A DNA stretch of 64,000 nucleotides, from contig NZ_CP192600.1 in assembly GCF_050632395.1 (NCBI RefSeq), positions 62,001-126,000 of the forward strand. Reading direction: 5' to 3'. How positions within the stretch are numbered: position 1 is the first letter of the stretch; every line of letters begins with the position of its first letter. The notes beneath the pieces were generated by a model that saw only the letters and a program-made list of their open reading frames with translations, was not told the DNA's origin and made no database searches. Positions 25,499-35,242 of this stretch are shown here, piece after piece. The translations under genes and the position numbers were made by a program. Source of the DNA: JAUYQR01 sp050632395 (lineage in GTDB: Bacteria; Pseudomonadota; Alphaproteobacteria; Rhodobacterales; Rhodobacteraceae).

Positions 25499-26527
25499 AT
25501 GCCTCTCCCCAAGGATCCCCGCAAAGACGTTGGGCCAGGACCGCCCACCTTCAGTCCGATCCAGGTAACCACTGGTCGCACAATGGAAATTGCCGCGACC
25601 ATCCTCTGCTTCGCCTGGGTCTTGTCGATCCTTGCCTACGTCCTTCTGTCGCCTCCCGGCAACGAGGCGCGCACTGTCGGACTCGTACTGACGCTGGTCA
25701 TGGTGTTCCTGCCGATGGCACTGATCTGGGTGGTGGTGATCACCCTGCGATCAGTGCGCGAACTGCGCGCCGAAGCAGCCCGCCTGCAGCAGGCCGTCGA
25801 TGCGATGCGGTCAAGTTACGTTGCCTCGCAGGGGCAATCCTCCGGCATGAAGTCGTCGGTGGAACGCAAGATTGACGAAATCGCTGCCGCAACAAAGCAG
25901 GCCGAGACCGTGCTCGCCACCTTCACAACACGCCGCGATAATGCGCTTTCGGTCCCGTCTGCCGATCGCAAGGCCGCCCTCGCCACCCCGCAGGCTGATC
26001 CCGAAGCCGAACAGCCCGCTCTCGCCCTCGGCACTCCGGCAGAAGACCTGCGCGCGCCTTTGTCGGTGGCAGATTTCATCCGGGCCCTGCAATTTCCCGA
26101 AACCCCCGACGACAAGGAAGGCTTCCGCTCTTTGCGGCTGGCGCTAGAGGACCGCGCGGTGGCTAAACTGATCCGTGCGGCACAAGATGTATTGACCCTT
26201 CTAAGCCAGGAGGGAATTTACATGGATGATCTGAAGCCCGAACTGTCGCGGCCGGAACTCTGGCGTCGCTTCGCCGCGGGCGAGCGCGGGCGCACGATTG
26301 CGGCGCTTGGTGGTATCCGTGACCGGTCTTCCCTCGCCCTCACAGCCGGGCGGATGCGCGAAGACCCGGTGTTCCGCGATGCCGCACACCACTTTTTGCG
26401 CACCTTCGACAAGACCTTCGCAACCTTCGAAAAGAACGCCACCGACGCCGAGCTTGCCGACATGGCAGATACCCGGACCGCGCGCGCCTTCATGCTGTTC
26501 GGTCGGGTGACGGGTACTTTCGACTGA
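25499..26527 (+). CDS. Hypothetical membrane protein with helical cytoplasmic domain
   Basis: 342 residues. Two membrane segments (about 28-50 and 58-82), then a helical region (about 85-140), a Pro/Ala linker (about 145-180), and a soluble helical domain (about 185-342) rich in charged residues. No enzyme motif seen. It begins 14 bases after greA and is probably co-transcribed. No strong ribosome binding site is visible, and ATG at 25583 is an alternative start that would begin just before the first helix. Function unknown. Confidence 0.75.
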   Translation: MPLPKDPRKDVGPGPPTFSPIQVTTGRTMEIAATILCFAWVLSILAYVLLSPPGNEARTVGLVLTLVMVFLPMALIWVVVITLRSVRELRAEAARLQQAVDAMRSSYVASQGQSSGMKSSVERKIDEIAAATKQAETVLATFTTRRDNALSVPSADRKAALATPQADPEAEQPALALGTPAEDLRAPLSVADFIRALQFPETPDDKEGFRSLRLALEDRAVAKLIRAAQDVLTLLSQEGIYMDDLKPELSRPELWRRFAAGERGRTIAALGGIRDRSSLALTAGRMREDPVFRDAAHHFLRTFDKTFATFEKNATDAELADMADTRTARAFMLFGRVTGTFD

Positions 26528-26694
26528 CCGATGAACCGTGTCGTTGCGCGGGGTTTGCAAAGAAGGATCTCCGCGCACGCCTCCAGTCGGGGGAAGTTCA
26601 TCCTCAACTTCATGGCTACGCCCGCGAGGGGATGAAATGGTGCGGCGATTGTCATATGTACAGCCCACAACAGACCTCAAAAGCGAGACACGCC

Positions 26695-27351
26695 ATGGCA
26701 ATCCGCATCAATGACATCGCCCCGGACTTCACCGCCGAAAGCACGGCCGGGACCATCCGGTTCCATGAATGGCTGGGTGACAGCTACGGTATCATCTTTT
26801 CGCACCCGCGCGACTTTACCCCGGTCTGCACGACCGAGTTCGCTGCGGTGGCGCAGTTGGCGGGGGAGTGGGCGAAGCGCAAGACGAAGGTGATCGGCGT
26901 TTCGGTCGACTCGGTCACTGATCATGGCAAGTGGAAGCGCGATATCGAGGCTTTCGGCGGCGCGGCGGCGGAGTTTCCGATCATCGACGACAGCTCGCTG
27001 ACGGTCGCGAAGGCCTATGACATGCTGCCCGCCGATTATTACCTGCCCACCGAGGGGCGGACGCCGGCGCATTCGGCCACTGTTCGGACCGTCTATATCG
27101 TGGGGCCGGACAAGAAGATCCGCCTGACGATGACCTATCCGATGTCGGTGGGCCGCAACTTTGCCGAGATACTGCGGGCGCTGGATGCGGTCAGGGCGAC
27201 GGATGGGGTGCCACTGGCGACCCCGGCGAACTGGCAGCCGGGGCAGGATGTGATCGTGGCGCTGGCGCTGAACAATGAGCAGGCGAAGGAGCGGTTTGGA
27301 GAGCTGGACATCAAGCTGCCTTACCTTCGGTTCGCCAAGGCTCCTGTGTGA
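26695..27351 (+). CDS. 1-Cys peroxiredoxin (Prx6 type)
   Basis: 218 residues from ATG 26695; the frame is open from 26632 but the fold begins at IRINDIAPDF. It reduces peroxides. The peroxidatic site is F-T-P-V-C45-T-T-E, and Cys45 is the only cysteine in the protein, so it must be a 1-Cys enzyme resolved by an outside thiol. The C-terminal extension after about 165 (A-T-P-A-N-W-Q-P-G) is typical of Prx6. It ends in a clear intrinsic terminator. Confidence 0.94.
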   Translation: MAIRINDIAPDFTAESTAGTIRFHEWLGDSYGIIFSHPRDFTPVCTTEFAAVAQLAGEWAKRKTKVIGVSVDSVTDHGKWKRDIEAFGGAAAEFPIIDDSSLTVAKAYDMLPADYYLPTEGRTPAHSATVRTVYIVGPDKKIRLTMTYPMSVGRNFAEILRALDAVRATDGVPLATPANWQPGQDVIVALALNNEQAKERFGELDIKLPYLRFAKAPV

Positions 27352-27361
27352 TCTGACGACT

Positions 27362-27387
27362 GGGTGTCCCACCGTGGGACACCCTTT
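27362..27387 (+). terminator. Intrinsic terminator after the peroxiredoxin gene
   Basis: A perfect 10-base stem GGGTGTCCCA/TGGGACACCC with a CCG loop is followed by TTT. It starts 10 bases after the peroxiredoxin stop and may also protect the convergent L,D-transpeptidase gene. Confidence 0.85.
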
Positions 27388-27440
27388 CCGATCTATAAGA
27401 ATCAATGGGTTAGTTGCAGAATTAACCCTTCTTCAACTCT

Positions 27441-28037
27441 TCAGGCCTGCCCCACCTTCGGCAACAACACCACCGGCGCGCCGACCTCGACCGCCTCGTA
27501 AAGCTGGATGATATGGTCGTTCACCAACCGCACGCAGCCGTTCGATACCGCTGAGGCGATTGTCCACGGTTCGGGTGTGCCGTGAATCCTGAGGTAGGTG
27601 TCGTTGCCACCGTCGTCGAACAGATAGAGCGCCCGTGCGCCGAGGGGATTGTTCGGGCCGCCCGGCATCCCATCGGCGTATTTGGCGTAATGGTCGGGAT
27701 CGCGGGCAATCATGCTTTTGGTCGGGGTCCAGCTTGGCCATTCCTTCTTGGCGCCGACGGTGAAGCGACCGGATTCGTAAAGATTGCCCCGCCCAACACC
27801 CACCGTGAACAGCATGCCCTGCTGGGGCGCGGTGATCCAGTAAAGCTCGAAGTAATCGGGGTCGACGATGATCGTGCCGACCTCTTGCGGGTCGCGGAAG
27901 CGGACCTCTCTGGGCAGGTATTCATCGGGAACCACCCAGTCTTCGGCACTTTGCGTGTGCGCCACGGCGCGCAGCGGCAGCGCCGCTGCAAGTGCCGTGC
28001 CAAGAACGCGGCGGCGGGTCAGGAGAGTATTGGTCAT
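27441..28037 (-). CDS. L,D-transpeptidase (YkuD family), exported
   Basis: 198 residues. N-terminal Tat-like signal (TRRRVLGTALAAALPLRAVA, with RRR). The YkuD catalytic pattern is at the C-terminus: H152-G-T and S-N-G-C168-V-R170-L. It makes 3-3 cross-links in peptidoglycan or attaches outer-membrane proteins in the periplasm. The protein is a single catalytic domain with no peptidoglycan-binding module. It faces the peroxiredoxin gene convergently. Confidence 0.92.
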   Translation of the reverse strand: MTNTLLTRRRVLGTALAAALPLRAVAHTQSAEDWVVPDEYLPREVRFRDPQEVGTIIVDPDYFELYWITAPQQGMLFTVGVGRGNLYESGRFTVGAKKEWPSWTPTKSMIARDPDHYAKYADGMPGGPNNPLGARALYLFDDGGNDTYLRIHGTPEPWTIASAVSNGCVRLVNDHIIQLYEAVEVGAPVVLLPKVGQA

Positions 28038-28120
28038 GCGCTGTTCCTTCGCTGACGCCCATTCTTGCGGCAGGCGGGGCGCGGCGCACCCGACAAATCC
28101 GTGAACGTCATGCGCACGCT

Positions 28121-28165
28121 ATGCAAAAGGCCCCGGGGTTGCCCCCGAGGCCTTTGCATTTTCTT
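28121..28165 (-). terminator. GC-rich hairpin downstream of pnp
   Basis: Arms ATGCAAAAGGCCCCGGGG and CCCCCGAGGCCTTTGCAT, with one bulge and one mismatch, pair around TTG, 12 bases past the pnp stop. The T run (TTTTCTT) follows on the plus strand, where no gene ends, while leftward pnp transcripts would meet only the stem. It may therefore act as a 3' stabilising hairpin or weak terminator for pnp. Confidence 0.6.
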
Positions 28166-28176
28166 GAGGGAAGAGA

Positions 28177-30318
<2,142 letters not shown>

Positions 30319-30564
30319 CTGGTTTCCTCTGGGACCGGCCCCCTGGCCTGACGTCCCGACATATCTGGCGGCCCCATTGCCGCCGCCCCCCGAATCCTTC
30401 GCATGTGGCCGGGGGCATGGCCTCACGTCACAGATTGCGGGCGCATACAGGAAAACTGGGGGTTTGGGAAGGGGACCGATCCTTTGCCCCGCCTTTGTGA
30501 TAGGATGGAGGACGAGGCGAAGGGTGAAGGGGCCCGGTCTCGCCTTGATCGCAGGGAGGGTGCA

Positions 30565-30903
30565 ATGCGGCAACCGGAAGCGGGAAACAAGGTGATCGTC
30601 GGCTGGCTGAGCCTGAACGCAGGGGCGGAGGCGGCGTTCGACGCAATCGTCACGCGGTATCTGGAAGACTGTCGTGCGGAGCCGGAGTGCCGGTTCTTCG
30701 AGATGATGCGGACGCGGGAGGATCCGACGACGGTGATGGTCTGCGAATGCTTTGACAGCGAGGCCGCGCATGACGTGCATCTGCAAAGGCCGCATGTGCA
30801 GGCGTTCTTCAAGCAGCTGGCGAAGATTGCCGGGATCGGGCGGTTTCAGAACATGGTGGTGTCGAAGGTCACGCCGGACAGCGCCGATTTTTCGACGATG
30901 TGA
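30565..30903 (+). CDS. ABM-fold (antibiotic biosynthesis monooxygenase-like) protein
   Basis: 112 residues from ATG 30565 with GGGAGG 6-7 bases upstream; the frame opens earlier at 30403 without a binding site. The pattern V-I-V-G-W-L-S-L-N-A-G-A-E-A-A-F-D, E-P-E-C-R-F-F-E, and H-V-Q-A-F-F-K-Q-L resembles the dimeric ABM ferredoxin-like fold, which covers quinol monooxygenases and heme-degrading enzymes. The substrate is not readable. It lies opposite to and between rpsO and pnp. Confidence 0.75.
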   Translation: MRQPEAGNKVIVGWLSLNAGAEAAFDAIVTRYLEDCRAEPECRFFEMMRTREDPTTVMVCECFDSEAAHDVHLQRPHVQAFFKQLAKIAGIGRFQNMVVSKVTPDSADFSTM

Positions 30904-30910
30904 GGCAAAG

Positions 30911-30940
30911 GAAAACGCCCGCCTCTTTCGAGACGGGCGC
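30911..30940 (-). terminator. Intrinsic terminator of rpsO
   Basis: On the minus strand a 10-base stem CGCCCGTCTC/GAGGCGGGCG (one G-U pair) closes a GAAA tetraloop and is followed by TTTTCCTTT. It lies about 24 bases past the rpsO stop and only 7 bases past the stop of the facing ABM gene. It means much rpsO transcription stops before pnp. Confidence 0.85.
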
Positions 30941-30963
30941 TTCCTGAAAACCTTCGCGACCGA

Positions 30964-31233
30964 TTAGCGGCGCAGGCCGAGGCGCGAGATCAGCGACGCG
31001 TAGCGCGCTTCGTCCCGGTCCTTGAGGTAGTCCAGCAGCTTGCGGCGCTGGGCGACCATCATCAGAAGGCCACGACGCGAGTGGTTGTCCTTCTTGTGGC
31101 CTTTGAAGTGTTCGGTCAGCGTGGCGATGCGCGACGACAGGATCGCAACCTGAACTTCCGGCGAGCCGGTGTCGTTCTCTTTGGTCGCGTATTCCTTGAT
31201 CAGACGGGCTTTTTCTTCGACGGTGATCGACAT
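30964..31233 (-). CDS. rpsO: Ribosomal protein uS15
   Basis: 89 residues, exact S15 length. Diagnostic stretches: TGSPEVQVAILSSRIATLTEHF, HKKDNHSRRGLLMMVAQRRKLLDYL, and the end SLISRLGLRR. It binds 16S rRNA early in 30S assembly. It is divergent from the RTX-repeat gene across a 334-base gap and ends at a strong terminator, unlike the usual direct rpsO-pnp arrangement. Confidence 0.98.
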   Translation of the reverse strand: MSITVEEKARLIKEYATKENDTGSPEVQVAILSSRIATLTEHFKGHKKDNHSRRGLLMMVAQRRKLLDYLKDRDEARYASLISRLGLRR

Positions 31234-31567
31234 CGGGGTCTCCTTGGTCAGGGGTTATGGCGCAGGCCGGGATGTCGTCCAGCAAGGCCCTTGGAGGCTC
31301 CGCAATGGTGCGGATGCGGGCGTATAGGGGCGAAATCGGCAAAAGGGAAGCGCAAATCCGGTTTGGCCCGGGTGCGGTGGGGTATGCGTTAGGGTTCCGC
31401 TAACCAGCCGGGCAGAAACCCGAACCCCTATCGCTTTGCGCAAGGGTTTCGGAAACCCGAATCGTGCTACCCCGGACATCCACGAAATTTCCTTTGCAGC
31501 ACATATGCTTAACGGGAAACTGACAAACCCGCCCGGTTTTTCGGCGTGGTGGCAAGGAGTTGGTAAG
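31234..31567. other. Divergent gap between rpsO and RTX gene
   Basis: No gene seen in these 334 bases. Two copies of GAAACCCGAA (31415-31424 and 31452-31461) lie 37 bases apart; the second overlaps a small inverted repeat GGGTTT-CGG-AAACCC (31444-31458). They could be operator sites for the RTX gene. truB, which often precedes rpsO, is absent. Confidence 0.4.
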
Positions 31568-32587
31568 ATGTTGACGATCTTCGGTCTTCTGGGTGCGCTT
31601 TTCGCCGGCGTCGCGGCGGATGCGCTGCTTTCGAGCAAACCCGCGTCGGAGGAGGACACCGACGACATGCCGCCGGAAGACGACACCTCGGCGCAAGACA
31701 ACGGCTACCTTCTGGACGAGCCGGAGACCGACGACGACGTCGACGGCAACCGTTCGCCCGAATCGAGCGATGCCGACACACCTGCCGACGCGCCGGTGCG
31801 CGCCGACGGCAGCAAGGACGACGACCTGATTACCGGCGGCGGGGCGGATGATGTGCTTGCAGGTGCGGCGGGCGATGACCAGATCGACGCGCTGGCGGGG
31901 GACGATAGCCTTGATGGCGACGAGGGGAACGATATCCTTTGGGCGGGCGACGGTGACGACAGCATGGCGGGCGGCGGCGGTGACGACATCCTGCACGGGC
32001 AGGACGGCGACGATCTGGCGACCGGTGATTTCGGTGATGACGAGCTTTACGGCCACGAGGGCGACGACAGCCTGAGTGGGGATGCAGGCGATGACACGCT
32101 GCTGGGCGGAGCGGGTGCCGACAGCCTAGAGGGCGGCGACGGCGACGACTGGGTCGCGGGCGGCGAAGGCGGCGATATCGTGGTTGGTGGAGGCGGGGCC
32201 GACACGCTTGATGGCAATGCCGGTAACGACACGCTGTCGGGCGTTGATGGCGAGGGCGGCGGCACCGATTACCTGAATGGCGGCGATGGCGATGACCGGC
32301 TGGACATCGGCGGCGGCGATCACGCGAATGGCGGCGCGGGGGAGGACACGTTTGCGCTGCACGAATGGCTGAGCGAGGGCAAGGTCGCCACCATCGAAGA
32401 TTACGACTTCCTGCAAGACCAGATCGTCGTGGTCTACGATCCGGCCATTCACCCGGACCCGCAGCTTTCGCTGTCAGCCGATGACAAGACAGAACATGTC
32501 ACGATCCTGCTGGACGGCGCGCCGGTGGCCGTGGTGTCGGGCGGAAGCGTGTTTCTGAGCGATATCAAGCTGGCGGCGGCAGCCTGA
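31568..32587 (+). CDS. RTX-repeat protein with N-terminal membrane anchor
   Basis: 339 residues from ATG 31568 (AAGGAG 8 bases upstream); in-frame ATG 31505 and 31436 lack a site. The N-terminus L-T-I-F-G-L-L-G-A-L-F-A-G-V-A-A-D is hydrophobic and could anchor the protein or serve as a signal. Residues about 20-80 are very acidic. About 14 glycine-aspartate nonapeptide repeats (pattern GGxGDDxL) span about 86-225, forming a calcium-binding beta-roll. The C-terminal about 100 residues resemble the end domain of hemolysin-type repeat proteins. No type I secretion gene is nearby. Confidence 0.8.
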   Translation: MLTIFGLLGALFAGVAADALLSSKPASEEDTDDMPPEDDTSAQDNGYLLDEPETDDDVDGNRSPESSDADTPADAPVRADGSKDDDLITGGGADDVLAGAAGDDQIDALAGDDSLDGDEGNDILWAGDGDDSMAGGGGDDILHGQDGDDLATGDFGDDELYGHEGDDSLSGDAGDDTLLGGAGADSLEGGDGDDWVAGGEGGDIVVGGGGADTLDGNAGNDTLSGVDGEGGGTDYLNGGDGDDRLDIGGGDHANGGAGEDTFALHEWLSEGKVATIEDYDFLQDQIVVVYDPAIHPDPQLSLSADDKTEHVTILLDGAPVAVVSGGSVFLSDIKLAAAA

Positions 32588-32599
32588 TCGCAACCGGCG

Positions 32600-33112
32600 T
32601 CAGGCGGACGGCAGCCAAGGCGCGGGCTGCTGGGCGTAGCCGACGTAAAGCGGATGCTTCGGCTGCCCTGCCCCGGTGAGGCCCAGATGCAGAAGCGGGC
32701 GGTCAAGGCTGCGCAGCAGATGTTCGACCGCAGCGCCCCGAGCCTGATGCAGGCCGTGGTTGCCCCAGGCGCAGACGATGCGGTCCGCCTCGGTCGCAGC
32801 GGCGAGGATTGCCGCATCGTTTTCAGGCCCGACCGGATCGGCCGCAGCCCGCATCACCCGGGGGTCGGTGGCGCGGAAGGCAAAGATGTTGGCGACCGCA
32901 AACGAGCCGAAACCCAAAACGCGCGCGCGCCGTTCGCACCGTTCGACCGTGGGGTCGTTCTGAACCTCGGTCGCGGTGGAGGGGTTCAGCATCACGAAAA
33001 GCGCGCGGGGTCCGGGTGCCCAGATGCGAGACAGCGCATAGCGATACCGCTCACAATCGGAATAGACCGCTTCGGACAGGGCATCGCCTTTGGTGAATCG
33101 ACGGGTGATCAT
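32600..33112 (-). CDS. DUF1643 family protein
   Basis: 170 residues, soluble. The DUF1643 pattern is clear: R-Y-R-Y-A-L-S-R-I-W, then MLNPSTATEVQNDPTVERCERRA, N-I-F-A-F-R-A-T-D-P, and A-W-G-N-H-G. The molecular role of this family is not known to me. It is convergent with the RTX gene, 12 bases apart. Confidence 0.88.
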   Translation of the reverse strand: MITRRFTKGDALSEAVYSDCERYRYALSRIWAPGPRALFVMLNPSTATEVQNDPTVERCERRARVLGFGSFAVANIFAFRATDPRVMRAAADPVGPENDAAILAAATEADRIVCAWGNHGLHQARGAAVEHLLRSLDRPLLHLGLTGAGQPKHPLYVGYAQQPAPWLPSA

Positions 33113-33211
33113 GCGATCAGGAAGCAGAGGGAGACGCCCGAAGCAAGACCCGGCGTTGCCTTTGCGGGCGCGGGACCGCTAGGCTCTGGCGCGCACAGAC
33201 AAAGGCTCGCC

Positions 33212-33928
33212 ATGCCCATCCATAGCTATTTCCGCGATTTCCTGACACGCACCGACGACCGGACGCTGTTCAAGATGGACCATTATCTGGACGTCTATGA
33301 CCGGCTTTTGAGCGGCTGGCAGGGGCGGTCGGTGTCGTTTCTGGAAATCGGGGTCTACAAGGGCGGCTCGCTGCGGATGTGGCGGAATTTCTTTGCCCCG
33401 ACGGCGCGGTTGACTTTTGTGGACATCGACCCGGCCTGCAAGGCGCTGGAACTGCCGGGGACGGAGGTGCGGATCGGCGATCAGGCCGATCCGGCGTTTC
33501 TGGCGGAGCTGGCAGCTGCGCGCGGGCCGTTCGACATGATAGTCGACGATGGCGGGCATCAGATGCACCAGCAGATCGCTAGCTTTGTCGCGCTGTGGCC
33601 GCATCTGGCCGATGGCGGGCTTTACATCGTCGAGGATACGCACACGAGTTACTGGCCGGGCTTTGGCGGCGGGCTGAACACGCCCGGCAGTTTCATCGCC
33701 TTTGCCAAGGGTCTGATCGACCGGATGCATTCGTGGTATACTGAAGATGACGAGGCGTTTCCGCTGCACCCGATGGCGCGCGAACTGGGCATGGTGCAAT
33801 TTCACGACTCGCTTGTGGTGATCGAAAAGCGGCTGAAGCCGGCGCCCGTCTCGATCACGTCGCGACACGGGCGGGTGGAACGGTCGAGCCGGATTCTGGA
33901 GATCCGGGGGCGGAAGTCGATCTTCTGA
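33212..33928 (+). CDS. Class I SAM-dependent methyltransferase
   Basis: 238 residues from ATG 33212; the longer frame from 32654 runs opposite DUF1643 and is not credible. S-adenosylmethionine motif I is F-L-E-I-G-V-Y-K-G-G-S (about 44-54), with the acidic end of strand 2 in L-T-F-V-D-I-D-P and the post-motif D-M-I-V-D-D-G-G-H-Q-M-H. The last resembles sugar/antibiotic O-methyltransferases of the CmcI/rhamnosyl type. The acceptor is unknown; it may be a glycan or small molecule. Confidence 0.82.
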   Translation: MPIHSYFRDFLTRTDDRTLFKMDHYLDVYDRLLSGWQGRSVSFLEIGVYKGGSLRMWRNFFAPTARLTFVDIDPACKALELPGTEVRIGDQADPAFLAELAAARGPFDMIVDDGGHQMHQQIASFVALWPHLADGGLYIVEDTHTSYWPGFGGGLNTPGSFIAFAKGLIDRMHSWYTEDDEAFPLHPMARELGMVQFHDSLVVIEKRLKPAPVSITSRHGRVERSSRILEIRGRKSIF

Positions 33929-33993
33929 GCGCCCCGCCCTTGCATCATTGGGCCTTCCCCGCTAGCACCAACCCGTTCTTCGGGGAGGCGCGC

Positions 33994-35076
<1,083 letters not shown>

Positions 35077-35209
35077 GGTCAAATCGCAGGCTATACAGGG
35101 GCTGGCAAAGCGTGTAGGGCGCTGGCTTGGCCTTCAAGGGTTCTGATGTGCCGGGCAGGGAGGCCCGGTGCGATGGAGAACGGTGGGGCCACGGACGATT
35201 GGCTTTACC

Positions 35210-35226
35210 GGGGGCAATGCGCCCCC
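35210..35226 (+). terminator. Hairpin before the helicase gene
   Basis: GGGGGC/GCCCCC with loop AATGC is followed by CTCTTT, ending about 12 bases before the helicase ATG. It may end pheS transcription or act in the helicase 5' leader, where it would lie almost on the ribosome binding region. Another possible stem, around CCGGGCAGGGAGGCCCGG, lies about 60 bases upstream. Confidence 0.45.
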
Positions 35227-35242
35227 CTCTTTGGGAAAAATC

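Noticed and set aside
30319..30795. Possible N-terminal extension of Pnp
   Set aside because: No similarity to PNPase; the ATG at 30318 has a good binding site and gives the normal length. The extension runs opposite the ABM gene.
31820..32290. Repeated short units that look like an array
   Set aside because: They encode RTX nonapeptides in frame with no unique spacers; not CRISPR.
32654..33211. N-terminal extension of the methyltransferase
   Set aside because: Runs fully opposite DUF1643; the fold starts after ATG 33212.
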